From contig JYIP02000007.1 of assembly GCA_001051155.2 (NCBI GenBank), forward strand, positions 3,784,342 through 3,848,341: 64,000 bases of DNA. The letters are read 5' to 3'. Under the pieces are notes generated by a model. That model had not been told where the DNA came from. It saw only the letters and a list, made by a program, of their open reading frames with translations, and did no database searches. Shown one piece after another: positions 40,013 through 51,103 of this stretch; positions within the stretch are counted from its first letter, which is position 1; each line of letters opens with the position of its first letter. Origin of the DNA: Chrysoporthe austroafricana (lineage: Eukaryota; Ascomycota; Sordariomycetes; Diaporthales; Cryphonectriaceae). The translations under genes and the position numbers were made by a program.

Positions 40013-41149
40013 ATATAATATATTCCTTATTCTTTTTCGTAATTGCGTATAGGGATTTCGTAATCCTAATCGGCTGCTATCCCGTTATAAGCAATCTTTT
40101 CTTTTTGGGATATTCTAAGCTTGTTTTGCTATTTGCTTTGCTAATCTTCTTGCTTGGCTTTAAGCATATTGCTTTGCTTTCTCAGTTTTTTGCAATCGGT
40201 ATTATTTTTTAGCCTTATCTTGCATATAAATAGAATATGCTATAATATAGCATTATTCTTATATCGTTTTTCTTTAAATGCATTTCTATAAATAGTTATC
40301 GAGTAATCCGATATAAGCATTATTATTCTTAATATGCAAAACTTTCCTGTATCTTTTTCAGGATTCTATAATAAGTTAGATTAATTAATTCTATTCCTTA
40401 ATCGGAAACTAATTATATTTGACTTTCTTATTAAAATATATTTAGTAGTTATAATATATATAATATATCCAGGCAAGCTCGTAATAATAAAGGTATAAGT
40501 AATTAATCTTTTTATTTTCTTGAAATTTGTATTCGCTATTCTGAAACGGGATGCTTTAAAAGAGTTCCTATAATATAAGCCTATAAATAAGGTATTTAAC
40601 TTTCGTATATTTGGATATTTAGTTATTTCGTTCTGGTTATTCTTATTTTACGTATTAAGAAATTATTTCCTCTATTCTTATATCGGGCTTTTCTTCTTAT
40701 ATAAGAGTTAATAAGTTATCCGGCTATCTATTTTATAAAATTATTTCTTCAAATATAATATTAAGTATAAGTATTTTCCTTTTTTAAATACCAAATTCTT
40801 CTTCTACTATTACATTCTATTATCGTTCGAAGTAATAGTTTAAGGGAAACCTTCCCAAATCCTTTCTTTTGATATCTAAAAGGTTGCTTGAATAATTAGA
40901 ATTGCTGCTATTTATAGCCGCATTATAAATAAGGCCTTTTCTTCTTATAGCGAATTGTTTATATCCTTGAAGTTTGCGTAAAAACTATCCTAAACCTTTT
41001 TTTGCGGAGAAATGCAATAAGCAATAATCTTAATAGCAAACTATTTAGCTTATATTGCTATAATTAGAGTTTATTATTTGCTTCGGTAGGATATTATTGC
41101 TTAGCTGATTGGGTTCTTATCGTTAAGCAATATTAACTTATCTTTCTAG

Positions 41150-41900
41150 AATTGGCTTCTAATCTCGTTTTTTCTTTTCCTAATAGCAATTGCGTACGAT
41201 ATAGCCTTTTTTGCTGCAATTATACAGGTAACCTTTTTGCGCTATTCCCGTATAAGAATATTTAATTCTATAAATTTAGTATATATTGTACCGGAATAGG
41301 CTGTATTATTCCGGGTTTTCTGTTAGAATTTGCGCTTTCCTGAATTAAATTAATATCTCGGGGCATTATTATAATTTTTTTTTCGTTACTAGCGCTACTT
41401 GTAAAGTCGATTATCGATACGGACTGCCTTATTGATAAATTCGCTAAGTTTTTCGGGACGGTTTTCCGTATAAAGTTCGTCTTTAATTTCTTCTTTGAAT
41501 CTAGCATAATAAGCATCCATAAAAGGCTTATCCTCGTAATCTAAATAAGCAATAATCTGTTTGAATTTAGCCGTATAATCCGCGGCTAAACCGGTTTGCC
41601 AGAATGCTTCCAACTATCGTACTGCAATATGTTTTTTATCCGAGTTCCCAAAAGTTTTGGTAAAGGTTAATTCAAAATTGGCATAATGCTAAAAAATGCG
41701 TTTAATATCCTCAGAACGGAAATCCTTATTATTATTCAAATAATTACAGAAAATTGGTTTTTATTATTAAAAAGCTATCCTTTCAAAGCGATTTCTTGCG
41801 AAATCGATCTTATTATAAATAATCCTGAATTGAGCGCCGTAATGTTTGAAATAAGCTTTAAGTTAAGTTAAGAAAGCTTAAAAGTCTTTTCGAATGCCCT
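41150..41900 (-). pseudogene. Gag region of gypsy-1
   Basis: An undamaged stretch (41,613-41,395) reads EAFWQTGLAADYTAKFKQII and YARFKEEIKDELYTENRPEK, the retrotransposon Gag core. Near 41,230-41,180 a zinc knuckle is decayed to LYNCSKKGYIVRNC, with its first Cys lost and His changed to Tyr. Confidence 0.8.
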
Positions 41901-42158
41901 TATAAAGCTTAGGCTTATTAAGCTTAAAAGCTTTAGCTTGCTAAAAGGTATTGAAGCAGATAATTTCATTTTTGATTTCTTCAAGCTATTAGTAAAGGGC
42001 TACGTTCTATTACTGGAATTGCTTATTAATAAGGGTAGTTAGGACTTCTTCTTGAGAAATTTGGTTATTAAAAGAAAACGGAATCGAAAGTATTATCGTA
42101 TTCTTAATATTGCTTAAAAGAAATATATTAAACCGTTCTTAAATAAGAATTATCAAAA

Positions 42159-42595
42159 TATTATAAATGCTGCAATAATCCTAAAATAATTATAAAATTA
42201 AAAGGTTTATACTAATAAGAATAATATTAAATATAGCTTTAAATATCAAAATAAATTTACTAAGTATTTGCAATATTTATAAGCCTTAAGTAGCTATTAA
42301 TAGTAAAGGCTAATTGATATTTAAATTGATAACTGAAAAGCTATAATAACTTATATAGCGGATATTCTATTTTATATATCCGGCTTTTTAGTACTAGACC
42401 GATAGGACTATCGTCGATATTATCGGTCTATGCAAGACTATCGGGACCGATAGCGATCCTGTCGGTCCAATCCTTAACTCTGAATTACGTAATCCTTATA
42501 AGTATTCCTTTAATAGGGTTATTATATAAGCTAGCTTATTAGCCCTTCCTGCTTTCTGGTACGTTAGCGGGCCGTTCTTATATTGAGTTATAATA
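42159..42595 (-). repeat. 5' LTR of gypsy-1
   Basis: 437 bp, same length and ends as the 3' LTR. The bases just inside (minus strand TTTTGATAATTCTT) match those following the gypsy-2 5' LTR and are the likely primer-binding site. Confidence 0.92.
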
Positions 42596-42792
42596 CTTAA
42601 TTTTATCTTTTTAACCTTTTTCAAGTTCAAAATATTAAGCTAGCTAACCGATAGAATATAGATAAAGTTAGAATAATAGAAAGCCAGAAGCAGAATGGGT
42701 TAGTTCTTAATAATTTTTTTTCTCGTTCAATTCAGAAAAAAAGCTTTAGATTATAAGCCTGGACCTCTTTCCTCGAATGTATATTAGCTATA
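42596..42792 (+). mobile_element. Fot1/pogo element A, middle part
   Basis: Transposase resumes after gypsy-1 with FKFKILS-stop-LTDRI, KARSRMG-stop-FLII and RKKALDYKPGPLSSNV, the region around the first catalytic Asp. It is interrupted at a TA by element B. Confidence 0.75.
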
Positions 42793-44657
42793 AGTAAGTC
42801 GGACCCGGTATTTCCGGACCCCCTTTAGTTCCGGACCCCCTTCCCGGACCATACCGCCACTTTAACTACCTTTATATACATAACGTTTTCTCTTTTATTT
42901 CTTTTCCAAATAGCTTCATATTTTTACCAGACGTTAATATAAACGCAATGAAAACCTATTCCGAAAAAGAAATAGCTAAGGCTATTAATGCTATCAGAAA
43001 TGGCCTATCTATTAAAAAAGCTTCCTCAATTTGAGCTATTCCGAAAATTACTTTTCTCCGCTATTTAGCTAGCAAATAGCCATATAAAACAGCCTATTAA
43101 GCAAATCAGAAATTCTCGACTACCCAAAAAGACTATCTAGCCCAATAGGTTCTTTCTCAAGCTGCTTTAAGCTTGCTACTAAGCCATTCAGAAATAAAGT
43201 TCTTTGCCCAGAAAGTCCTCGAGATTAAAGGAAATTTTCAGCCTCTTAGAAAAGATTGGATTAGAGCTTTTTTGAAAAGGCATCCAAAGATAGGAACTCT
43301 AAAGGCTAGAAGGATATCTTCAGATCGAATTAACGGAATAATAACGGAAATAATTCGGTCTTAATTCCATTTATTAAACCTTTTCCGGATTCAAGCTATT
43401 AAGCCGGCTAACCGATAAAATATAAACGAAGCTGGGATAATTGAAAGTCAAAGAGAGAATAGATTAGTTTTCGGAAGCTTTTTATTATATTCTATACAGA
43501 AAAAGGATTTTGGATTTAAAATTTGGATTTCGTTTATCGAATGCATTTCAGTAACGGGCAGCTATTTCCTTCCTCTAATTATTTTTAAAAGGAAGATTAT
43601 ATAGCAGCAATAATTTCTATCTCTTTTAGAATTTCTCAAAAGCTAGCAATTCGATATTACGAATAACAAATAGATAATAAATATAATAGTATTCGAATAG
43701 CTTAAAAAGATTTATATCTCTAATAGCTAGCTAGAAGACTTTTCGGAAATAAGGCTATTAATTCTAAATAGCTATAGCAGCTATATAATTGACGAATTTA
43801 TATAGGAATGCTTCTAGAATAATATTCTATTGCTCTATTTGCTTTTTTATATTTCTTACGTATTTTAACCTTTCGATTTAAGCATTTTTTCTTCGCTTAA
43901 AAGGGCTTATAAAAAGAAGGTTAACTTTCTAGATTAATAGGGCAACTTTACGGTTCTAAGCAAGTAATTTTTTTTCGAGAATTATTGCTTAATACGAGAA
44001 GAAAGCCTATCTAGCTAGAATATCCAATCTGGCTGGAAAGCAATAAATCTATAGCCGATTAGGCTAGCTAAACTATTCTTTAGCCTTTTTCTCTTCGAGA
44101 ATATCCAGTAATATATTTCTAAGCAATCGGATTCAAATCCAGAGCAATTAATAAGACTTAAACCTATCCCTAAATCTAGCCTGAATTAATTAGATATATA
44201 TTCGATTCTTAGGAAAGCTAAAGATTTATATTATTAGCTACAAAGCAATTAGCATTATTTCTCTTCTATACTTGCATAGCGTTTATTTTTCAGAAAGATA
44301 CAAAAAGCTTGGGACGAGAAAGACTTATCGCTAGCTAAGGCTCTCGAAGAAAATAAAGCTTTAAAAGTACAGATTGAAACATCCAGATTTAGAAAATAAA
44401 AGAAAGTCGATATTAGCCCGAATTCCAAATTTGCTAATATTAAAGCTATACAGAAGGCTCAAAATGCAATTAATTAATAAAAGGATAGTTCAGATAGAGA
44501 GAGCGATATCGATTTATCTATTGCTAAAAAGGAATATATTGTAATAGCTGAATAGAAGAAATAAATCGAGAATGTATCTAGTTATCTATATAATAGTATG
44601 GTCCGGGAAAGGGGTTCGGAATTAAGGGGGGTCCGGAAATACCGGGTCCGACTTACT
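42793..44657 (+). mobile_element. Fot1/pogo element B, complete with TIRs (1.87 kb)
   Basis: The terminal inverted repeats are about 60 bp: AGTAAGTCGGACCCGGTATT... at 42,793 and its near-exact inverse ending CCGGGTCCGACTTACT at 44,657. TA flanks both ends, the Tc1/mariner-pogo target duplication. Transposase starts at an ATG at 42,948 (MKTYSEKEIAKAINAIRNGL). A clean stretch at 43,173-43,364 covers the CENP-B HTH (SEIKFFAQKVLEIKGNFQPL, DWIRAFLKRHPK). Then NINEAGIIES, where the first catalytic Asp of the NxDE motif reads Asn. RIP stops are frequent. Length is normal for Fot1-like elements. Confidence 0.92.
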
Positions 44658-45757
44658 TATCTTTTTCCTTTAATTATTTTCAAAAGGAAAATAGTATAGT
44701 AGCAATAATTTCCTATTTTCTTAAATTCTTTCAAAAGCTAGCAATTTATAGCTATAGAAAACGGATAGATAAATAATGCAATAATATTCGAATAGCTAAA
44801 AAAGATTTTTATCTTTTATAGCTAACCCTAAAACCCTTTAAAAGCTAGATTATTAATCCTAAATAGCTATAGCAGCTATATAATTAACAAATTTATATAA
44901 AAATGCTTTAATAATAATATCTTTCTGCTTTATCTGTCTCTTTATACTTTTTATATATTTTAACCTCTCGATTTTAGCATTTTTTCTTCTCTTAAACGAG
45001 CTTATAAAAAGAAAATTAATATTCTAAGCCAATAAAGAAATTTATTAATCTTAAGCAAGCGATTATTTCTCGAAAACTATTTTATAGCACGCAAAGAAAG
45101 CTTATCAGGCCAGAATATTAAATTTGAATAGAATATTTCTAATTTTTAGCTAATCCGTTTATTTAAGCTATTCTTAACCCTTTTTCTCCTTAAGAGCATT
45201 CTATAACAGATTCAGGATTATTCGAAATTAAGTTCAGAAATATTAGCTAGATCTATATTACTTTCGAAAATAACCTCAAGCCAGCCAGATATATTAGCAA
45301 TCCCTAAGAAAGCTAAAGATCTATATTATTACTTTCAGCCTTAGCATAACTATTTTGCATCCGAAACAGTATAGCATCTGATAGCTAAGAAGGCGAGAAA
45401 AGGATAAAAGGAAAAAGATATAGCTCTGGCTAAAGCTCTCGAAGAAAATAAGGCATTAAAGGCTCAGCTCGAAACAGCTAAGCTATCAAAAAGAAAGAAG
45501 GTTAAAATAAGCCTGAATTCGAAGTTTGTTAGTATCAAGGGTATGCAGAGGGCTTAAAAGGCGGCTAGGCGAGAAATGGAAGGCATAGTTGAAGAGAGCG
45601 ATATCGAATTAATTACTGACAAGGAGGATTGCATTGTAATTGGTTGAATAGAATAGAAAAGTGAATCAATTCAATTATATATATATATGTGGTATGGCTG
45701 ACTAGGGTGATCCACAAGGGGGGGTGATCCAAAAGGGGGTGGTCCGACTTATTAAAT
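44658..45757 (+). mobile_element. Fot1/pogo element A, 3' part with right inverted repeat
   Basis: Transposase continues LSFSFNYFQKENSIVAIIF, then a C-terminal coiled region KALEENKALKAQLETAKLSK-type with KKVKISLNSKFVSIKGMQRA. The end 45,690-45,752 (GATCCACAAGGGGG, GATCCAAAAGGGGGTGGTCC, GACTTA) has the form of a terminal inverted repeat different in sequence from that of element B. Confidence 0.75.
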
Positions 45758-46058
45758 AGCAAGCGTCATAACGTATATACTGAAAGGAGATCCCAAATCG
45801 CAAAAGGAATTGACCAAGCAGTCAACAGGAGCCAGATTTGAGCGGTATCACTGGGGTGCATTATCTAAAGTTTCATCTGTTACTTCGACTTGGACATACG
45901 CAAGGCCGCCAACTAATCCTATCTAGTTTATAATATAGCGTCATTTAAGATAGCCTTCCAAATAACAATAAAAAAAAGGATGAAGGTGTGGAGGATCCCC
46001 TGACAAGACCTAGTGAAGAAGAGAGTATCTATTCCCACTATGCTTTTCAAAAGACTAC
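45758..46058. other. Boundary between AT-rich nest and gene block; no gene
   Basis: Composition returns to about 45% GC. This should contain the 3' UTR of the APH-like gene; no motif is clear. Confidence 0.4.
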
Positions 46059-47423
46059 TCAGCTAAAGCGCTGGTCATTTTTCTTCTCTGCCCAATACGC
46101 GTCGAACTGATCCTTCTTCCGCTTCAGGAAATCGTCCTTCTCAGCAAGTACGATCTCGTCTAGCATCGCCTCGCCTCGGCCTTCCTGATGTAGAAACTTC
46201 CAGTATATCTCGTCGACGTCGAAGCTGCTCCGCGCCGCAAGGTTGAACCAGAAGCGCCGGCTGTCCCACGAGTCCCGCATCCGAGCCGAGAGGCGCGGCT
46301 CTCCCGCCGGCGGGGCCAATGCGTCCTCGACACGTTCTACCGCGCGGAGGAACTGCTCCTTCCGCGGCTCGAAGAGGTCCAGGAACGCCTGCTTCCCCTC
46401 GCTGATCAGGAGAGCGGGATGCCCGAGTATAAGCCACCAGGGCAGGTCGTAGGCGTACTGGGCCGGCATGGCATTCGTAAACTCCAGGTCGAGCAGGGCG
46501 GTGATGCGCATCGTCTTGGGGTCGGCGAGCATATTCGACGGCCGCATGTCGTCACAAAAGAGCCGGAACGGCCCAGAGTCGTCGATCATGCCGTAGGTGG
46601 GGATCAGCTGAGCAAAGCAGCACCGTGCGACGTACCGCTCCCAGGTGGAATTCTCGTCTTCGAACCCAATATTCCGTTGCGTTTCTAGATTTCTCTGCAG
46701 GCATCGCGCGCGCTCAGAAAAATAATCACTCGCATAACCAAATGGTGTTGTAGTCGTAAAGTGGTCGGCGGGAAAGCCAGCAAACGCGACGACCTCGTTC
46801 ATATCGTATGTGAGTGGTGGCCCAGTAACAGTCCAGCCGCCAGATCCGGTATCCTGAGAGATGGCACCAATGCGCGGGAATTCCAGGCGCGAAAGCTCGA
46901 GCATAAAACCAGCGATTTGCTCGTAGACGAAATTGAGCTTTGCCGTGTCGATATCCGGATCTAGAATGAGAGGATCCACCTCGTTCTCGGTAGGCTTCTT
47001 TAGAAGGTCACCCAGGTCCTCCCCTTCCATGAATTCCTCGATTATAAAAGGTCCCAGTCTCTGCGGACTCTCTTTAGTAAGACCCCAGTGATACACTCGT
47101 GGAATGGGGATGCTCGTGTGTTGAGAGATATATTTCATGACCATAACCTCGTTCTTGACCTTTTCCTCAAGCCATGGCCAGTATACTTTCCCCGGAACTG
47201 GAAAGCGAATGAGGACACGCTCTTTGGTCTTGCCATTCCGGACGGCAAGGCTGAGGTTGAATGAGCCTTTGTAGTACTCAAGGAACTCTCCGGCCTTATT
47301 CCAGCCAAGGCAACTGTCAACGAAGGATACAATATCGTGTTTTGCATCGACGAACTTGTGAATGAATTCCATTTTCGCGTCCTCGGCGTTTGCCTTGGCG
47401 ATGAAGTCGAATGGTGTCCCCAT
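46059..47423 (-). CDS. APH-family phosphotransferase-like protein, intact (454 aa)
   Basis: I chose the ATG at 47423 (AAGATGG); the frame extends 33 codons further upstream but without an ATG. Residues 66-80 (VLIRFPVPG) are the fungal-type beta-3 strand, residue 92 the helix Glu (KNEVMVMKY), 126-134 FIIEEFMEG the hinge. Residues 288-297 LFCDDMRPSN are the Brenner/catalytic loop with Asp and Asn. Residues 311-317 LDLEFTN supply the metal-binding Asp, followed by YDLPWWL. This is the aminoglycoside phosphotransferase-like fold, whose many fungal members phosphorylate small molecules or are of unknown substrate; antibiotic resistance should not be inferred. No intron, no stop, length normal. It lies between a RIP-decayed nest and other genes, and is one of the few intact genes. 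Confidence 0.92.
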   Translation of the reverse strand: MGTPFDFIAKANAEDAKMEFIHKFVDAKHDIVSFVDSCLGWNKAGEFLEYYKGSFNLSLAVRNGKTKERVLIRFPVPGKVYWPWLEEKVKNEVMVMKYISQHTSIPIPRVYHWGLTKESPQRLGPFIIEEFMEGEDLGDLLKKPTENEVDPLILDPDIDTAKLNFVYEQIAGFMLELSRLEFPRIGAISQDTGSGGWTVTGPPLTYDMNEVVAFAGFPADHFTTTTPFGYASDYFSERARCLQRNLETQRNIGFEDENSTWERYVARCCFAQLIPTYGMIDDSGPFRLFCDDMRPSNMLADPKTMRITALLDLEFTNAMPAQYAYDLPWWLILGHPALLISEGKQAFLDLFEPRKEQFLRAVERVEDALAPPAGEPRLSARMRDSWDSRRFWFNLAARSSFDVDEIYWKFLHQEGRGEAMLDEIVLAEKDDFLKRKKDQFDAYWAEKKNDQRFS

Positions 47424-48245
47424 CTTAGAAGAAAAACGAATAGAAGCTAGGTGGTAGAAATTGAGATGTAGATTACGAAGGAGTTGGTGGTTGGTAGTGG
47501 GGAAGGGGAAAAGACCCCGCACACCGACAAACGCACACCATAACCTTGGTTAATATCACGGGAACACGCGTTGGCTTACGTGATACGGATTGCTTTTAAG
47601 TCGCGTCTACGTCGCTCTTACGACGCCCTTTTCTTTCCTTTTCCCGCTTTGCGATACGTCTTGTATCCAGTGATGATTATGGTTTACTTCTACATTAATA
47701 CCTAAGCTGAGAATTGCGTAAGAGTTACGAGGAACGCTCCTAGTCAAGTCTTTACGAATATAATCATATCACCAGGTCCACAGGCATTTTACGAAAATAA
47801 TGCACAGTTGCTTCAGGAATGCCCCAGGGATTTATGTAGTACAGCATGGCAGCCAATGAGGTGCTCTTACAAAGAATAGGGGCTCTTCATCAAATCAAGA
47901 GCAGCGACAACGGAGCCCATGGGCACCCATCAAATCTGGGGATATCAGTGGTTGAAACCAAGTGTGTGTGTGTATTGCGTCCGCTTATTCTGAATGATTT
48001 TTAGTGTGCAAATTTAGCACGGTTTCTAAACGAGTAATAGAATATTCGCTCAGTGGCTCTGACAGCCCTCACCTGTTTACAATAGGGTCGGGAAGAGCCA
48101 AACAAAGAAAGCTATAACAGGCACCCTATCTTCTCCACGCGGTCACTATAAGCATGAGGTCCCAGCCAGGTTGCTTGTCCACGCTTAGTAAGATCGGTAG
48201 ATTAGGGATAGTATTGTAACATACCTTCGTCAGTTCACGGGCTCC
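47424..48245. promoter_or_regulatory. Upstream region of the APH-like gene; otherwise no gene
   Basis: Minus-strand leader CATCTCAATTTCTACCACC just before the start; pyrimidine-rich stretch at 47,625-47,650. The rest to 48,245 shows no frame or repeat of note. Confidence 0.35.
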
Positions 48246-48452
48246 TCAGACACCCTTGCCACGCTTCTGCTGGGAGACTCTGGCGGCATCCTCTATCAGA
48301 CTTTTTATTTCCTCCTGCCTCTTCTTCTCCGCCTCCTCCTGGCGACGTTTTTCAATGGCAGCCTCGCGGGCCTTCTGACTGTCTTCGCCCTTCTTGATCA
48401 CTTGGTCCAAGTCTGAGGATTTGATGATATTGTTGCTCATCTCGTTAGACAT
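48246..48452 (-). CDS. Small charged coiled-coil protein (68 aa), function unknown
   Basis: ATG at 48452 (ATCATCATG), MSNEMSNNIIKSSDLDQVIK, then a coiled coil rich in Glu/Lys/Arg (REAAIEKRRQEEAEKKRQEE) ending KRGKGV. The preceding leader has the CA/CT-rich look of fungal 5' UTRs and a TATA-like ATAAATA at about 48,617. The frame extends upstream to another ATG at 48,947, but that part reads like untranslated sequence and contains the 19-bp repeat. Small, but leader plus clean frame support a gene. Confidence 0.55.
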   Translation of the reverse strand: MSNEMSNNIIKSSDLDQVIKKGEDSQKAREAAIEKRRQEEAEKKRQEEIKSLIEDAARVSQQKRGKGV

Positions 48453-48620
48453 GATGATTGCTTTGGCTTCGGGTCTTGGATTTTGTGGAAGTGGAGTTCT
48501 GTGACTTTGCAAGAACAGTGATGAGATTTGAGAGTGGTGATGAGATTTGAGAGTGGTGATGAGATTTGAGAGTGGTGATGAGGTTGAGATGAGGTGGAAA
48601 AAAGAGGCAATGAAGCTGTA
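48453..48620 (-). promoter_or_regulatory. Leader and core promoter of the 68-residue gene
   Basis: CA-rich leader followed upstream by the 19-bp repeats and GGATATAAATAC on the minus strand (about 48,615-48,626). Confidence 0.45.
48520..48576. repeat. 19-bp tandem repeat in the leader (three exact units)
   Basis: GATGAGATTTGAGAGTGGT three times, then GATGAGG. On the transcribed strand it reads ACCACTCTCAAATCTCATC. Confidence 0.95.
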
Positions 48621-48626
48621 TTTATA

Positions 48627-49373
48627 TCCATTTCTCGAGAGGAAGCATACCTTGACACCCCGCAAAGCCGGTCTACCCTTCCACAAGCTGTTCCCGTCCC
48701 CAGCCCGGTCTCTTCTTCTCTCCCCTCCTCCCTTCTCGGCTGCATTCATCTGCAGTATCGTGGTGGAACATGGGAACAATCCCAATGCTATTACCGGAAT
48801 GTGGATGGCTTGTCTGGCCTCAGCGTGAAAACAAGGCTCTCGGAAGGCTACGCCCAGGCAGCAGTCTCGTTTCGGGGCGCGCGGGGCATAAGTGCACCTG
48901 TAAGATATACCAAGCGCCGATTGTGTCATGCTGACTCGACCAGTCATCGAGGCGATTCAATTTGTCTCCGGAGACACCTTTGACTCAAACTGCAGCGACA
49001 CGTGGAGAACCCTTGGTGCGCGTGTGTGTGTGTGCAGCTACTCAAGTGCAAACGCAGAAGGCGATAGACACGATCAAGAGTTGCGGCCAGGAGCTCTGCA
49101 CACCACCTGCCGTGACAAAACGCTGCTACGATTTCACACACAGATATCACCTGCGGCCGTTCGCACGGTCGCGTCCGCACGGCACAATCGGCACCACTTT
49201 CTTAGGATTGGTAATATCCAACGCACACTCGGGCTTACGGGTATGCATAGTGCCGCGTCCTGGACGCCTAGATACAGGACTGCTGCCTAGGCGTACCGTT
49301 GAGGGCGCCCTGTTTGACGCTGAGGACGAATCAGGGGCCCATATGTTCGTGATAATCGTATCGCCTCACCTCC
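48627..49373. other. No gene seen
   Basis: Frames of 90-196 codons exist on both strands but lack motifs; (TG)n at 49,020-49,035 on the plus strand. Treated as intergenic. Confidence 0.4.
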
Positions 49374-51103
49374 TTAACGGGCCAGGCCACAGACCTGCTC
49401 GAGGAACCATGGCCAATACACATCTTCAGACCATCGGACCAGCCAGCGCAGCCCAGCAACGACCTGCCAAACCCCAAGGGCCGAGCGCGTGTGGCCAAAT
49501 GGAAAATCGGACCATAGAATCGTCTTGCCGGATCCCGGCACACGGGTTGTAGCGGCTATGGCCCATTCATGGCCGTGCACAATGACATACGGGAGGAACG
49601 GGAGGGCGGCGAGCCCCTTCTCCACCTCAGCCTGCATCGTTTCCACTGCCAATGCGTTCTCGTCCGTGGGGCTCAGGTGGCTCTCGGTGCCGACCCTCGC
49701 CGTGTTCACCCTATCTTGGACCAACCTAGCGAGCAAGCGCCACTGCGCGCTCTGCCAGGTGCCTATTTGTAACTCTGCCTCGTCATCACCAGACCTGAAT
49801 CGCTTGGTCTCTACACTGACGCTGATAGGGCCCTTGCTTAAAGGTTCAAAGGCCGTGTGGTTGATCGACCTATCCGGTAGGCTTAAGCGCATGCGGCTGA
49901 TGATCTCCGCTGCTGAAGTGTTGAGGTGACGCCGCAGCGTGTCTTCTTGCGCCTGCTGCCCGACTGGTTGGCCAAGAGCAGAAGACGTACTAGCGCCCTC
50001 ATCCGGGAGAAGGTACAAGCAGAAATCGACGATCTTAGCGTCAGCCTGTGGGAGATATTCCCTGATAATACGGGCCGTTGTGCTAAGCGAAACCAAGAGT
50101 GATCAGCCCACGCGGTCTACCCAGGTGCGTGAAAGCGTATACATACCAAGGCATGAGCTCGACGAGTCGCTTCCGAGCTGGATTGGCATTTCAGACCCCT
50201 TCCTTCAGGAATGGATAATGCACCGCACAATTCCAACCATGTTCGTCTCGCCTCTGTTCTCTGCATTTTCGCGCTTCCTCGCATTGATCCAGCACCCACT
50301 CCAGAGAGGGCGATACGTAGCCGCCCGGGTTACTATAGTTGTGATCGAAGAGACGCTGTAGGAGGGGATTGAGGGAGGCACTGGAGGCCGTCAGTTGAGC
50401 CTGGGTAGAGATCTAGCTGGATTAGCAAAGCGCCAGCGCAGCCGTCTTGTGAGATGACGAATAAGGACCACCATTCCACGTGCGTGCGGACCTCGGACCC
50501 ACTGACCTTGAGCACCCTGGGAACAACCCCAATGCCGCCTGCGATGAGCTCCACGGCGTCGAGTAGCGCGAGCAGCGGCGGGGACAGCGCGTTGTTCCGG
50601 CTGAAGTCGCGCGTTTCCAGCCCCGCCGGGTTCAACGCTAGCAAGGTCATCTTCCTGCGGGCTGCAGACGACTTCGACGCATACGAGGAAGAGCTAGCGC
50701 CCGAGTAGAGAGACGATGGCCGTCGCTGCTGCTGCTGGGTCCGAGGTGTCTCGTCGTCTGGCGCGGCGTCGGGGGCGCTAGCGTCGTCCTTGTCGCCGCC
50801 GGCCGTCTTCCGCTTCTTACCCCGCCGCCTCGGCGTGGACGGTGTCATGTTCTCGGCGCCGGAAGACGACGGAGGCGACATCGGGTGGTGAGCCGGCCCG
50901 AGCTGGTGGACGCCTTGCGCTTGAGGGAGCAGCTGCATGGATGAAGATCGCCTCAGCCACTTTTTCGGCTTGCAGGCTCCAAATGCGATAACAACAGCCG
51001 GCTGAAGCCACCTTCCCAGAGACCCAGGCGCTTTCACTGGCCGTAGGCAGCGAGTAGCAATCCTGTCGCGGTGCTCTCGGTCAAGAGGATAAGCCGGCGG
51101 CAT
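49374..51103 (-). pseudogene. PD-(D/E)XK nuclease-like protein, three exons, one premature stop
   Basis: Exon 1 51,103-50,507, intron 50,506-50,401 (GTCAGT...CAG), exon 2 50,400-50,147, intron 50,146-50,083 (GTATGT...TAG), exon 3 50,082-49,374. Lengths sum to 520 codons in frame. Exon 1 has the Pro/Ser- and Lys-rich N-terminus (TPRRRGKKRKT) and LLALLDAVELIAGGIGVVP. Exon 2: YVSPSLEWVLDQCEEARKCR, WNCAVHYPFL. Exon 3: ADAKIVDFCLYL, INHTAFEPLSKGPISVSVET followed by KRF (the D/E-x-K strand), LQIGTWQSAQWRLL, PYVIVHGHEWAI, EDVYWPWFLEQV. This is the fungal PD-(D/E)XK nuclease-like domain family. A TGA (50,193-50,191, codon 269) interrupts exon 2, consistent with CGA to TGA. Without it the gene would be whole. 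Confidence 0.82.

Larger units (their letters stand above)
35292..42595 (-). mobile_element. Ty3/gypsy LTR retrotransposon, gypsy-1 (7.3 kb)
   Basis: Complete structure on the minus strand: two 437-bp LTRs, Gag, protease, reverse transcriptase, RNase H and integrase in Ty3/gypsy order, plus an antisense frame near the 3' LTR. The flanking pentamers are CTTAG (35,287-35,291) and CTTAA (42,596-42,600), a target duplication with one transition. Every difference I see between the LTRs is a transition. All frames carry many TAA/TAG stops. It inserted into Fot1/pogo element A. Confidence 0.92.

Noticed and set aside
46059..47423. Antibiotic-resistance phosphotransferase
   Set aside because: The fold is shared, but the fungal APH-like family is large and its substrates are mostly unknown; context gives no drug-resistance signal.
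47424..47522. N-terminal extension of the APH-like gene
   Set aside because: The extended frame begins at GTG; the ATG at 47423 has a better context and matches the usual start of the family.
48453..48947. Long N-terminal extension of the 68-residue coiled-coil gene
   Set aside because: The upstream codons read as untranslated leader (Cys/His/Leu-rich, crossing the 19-bp repeat), with promoter-like ATAAATA inside it.
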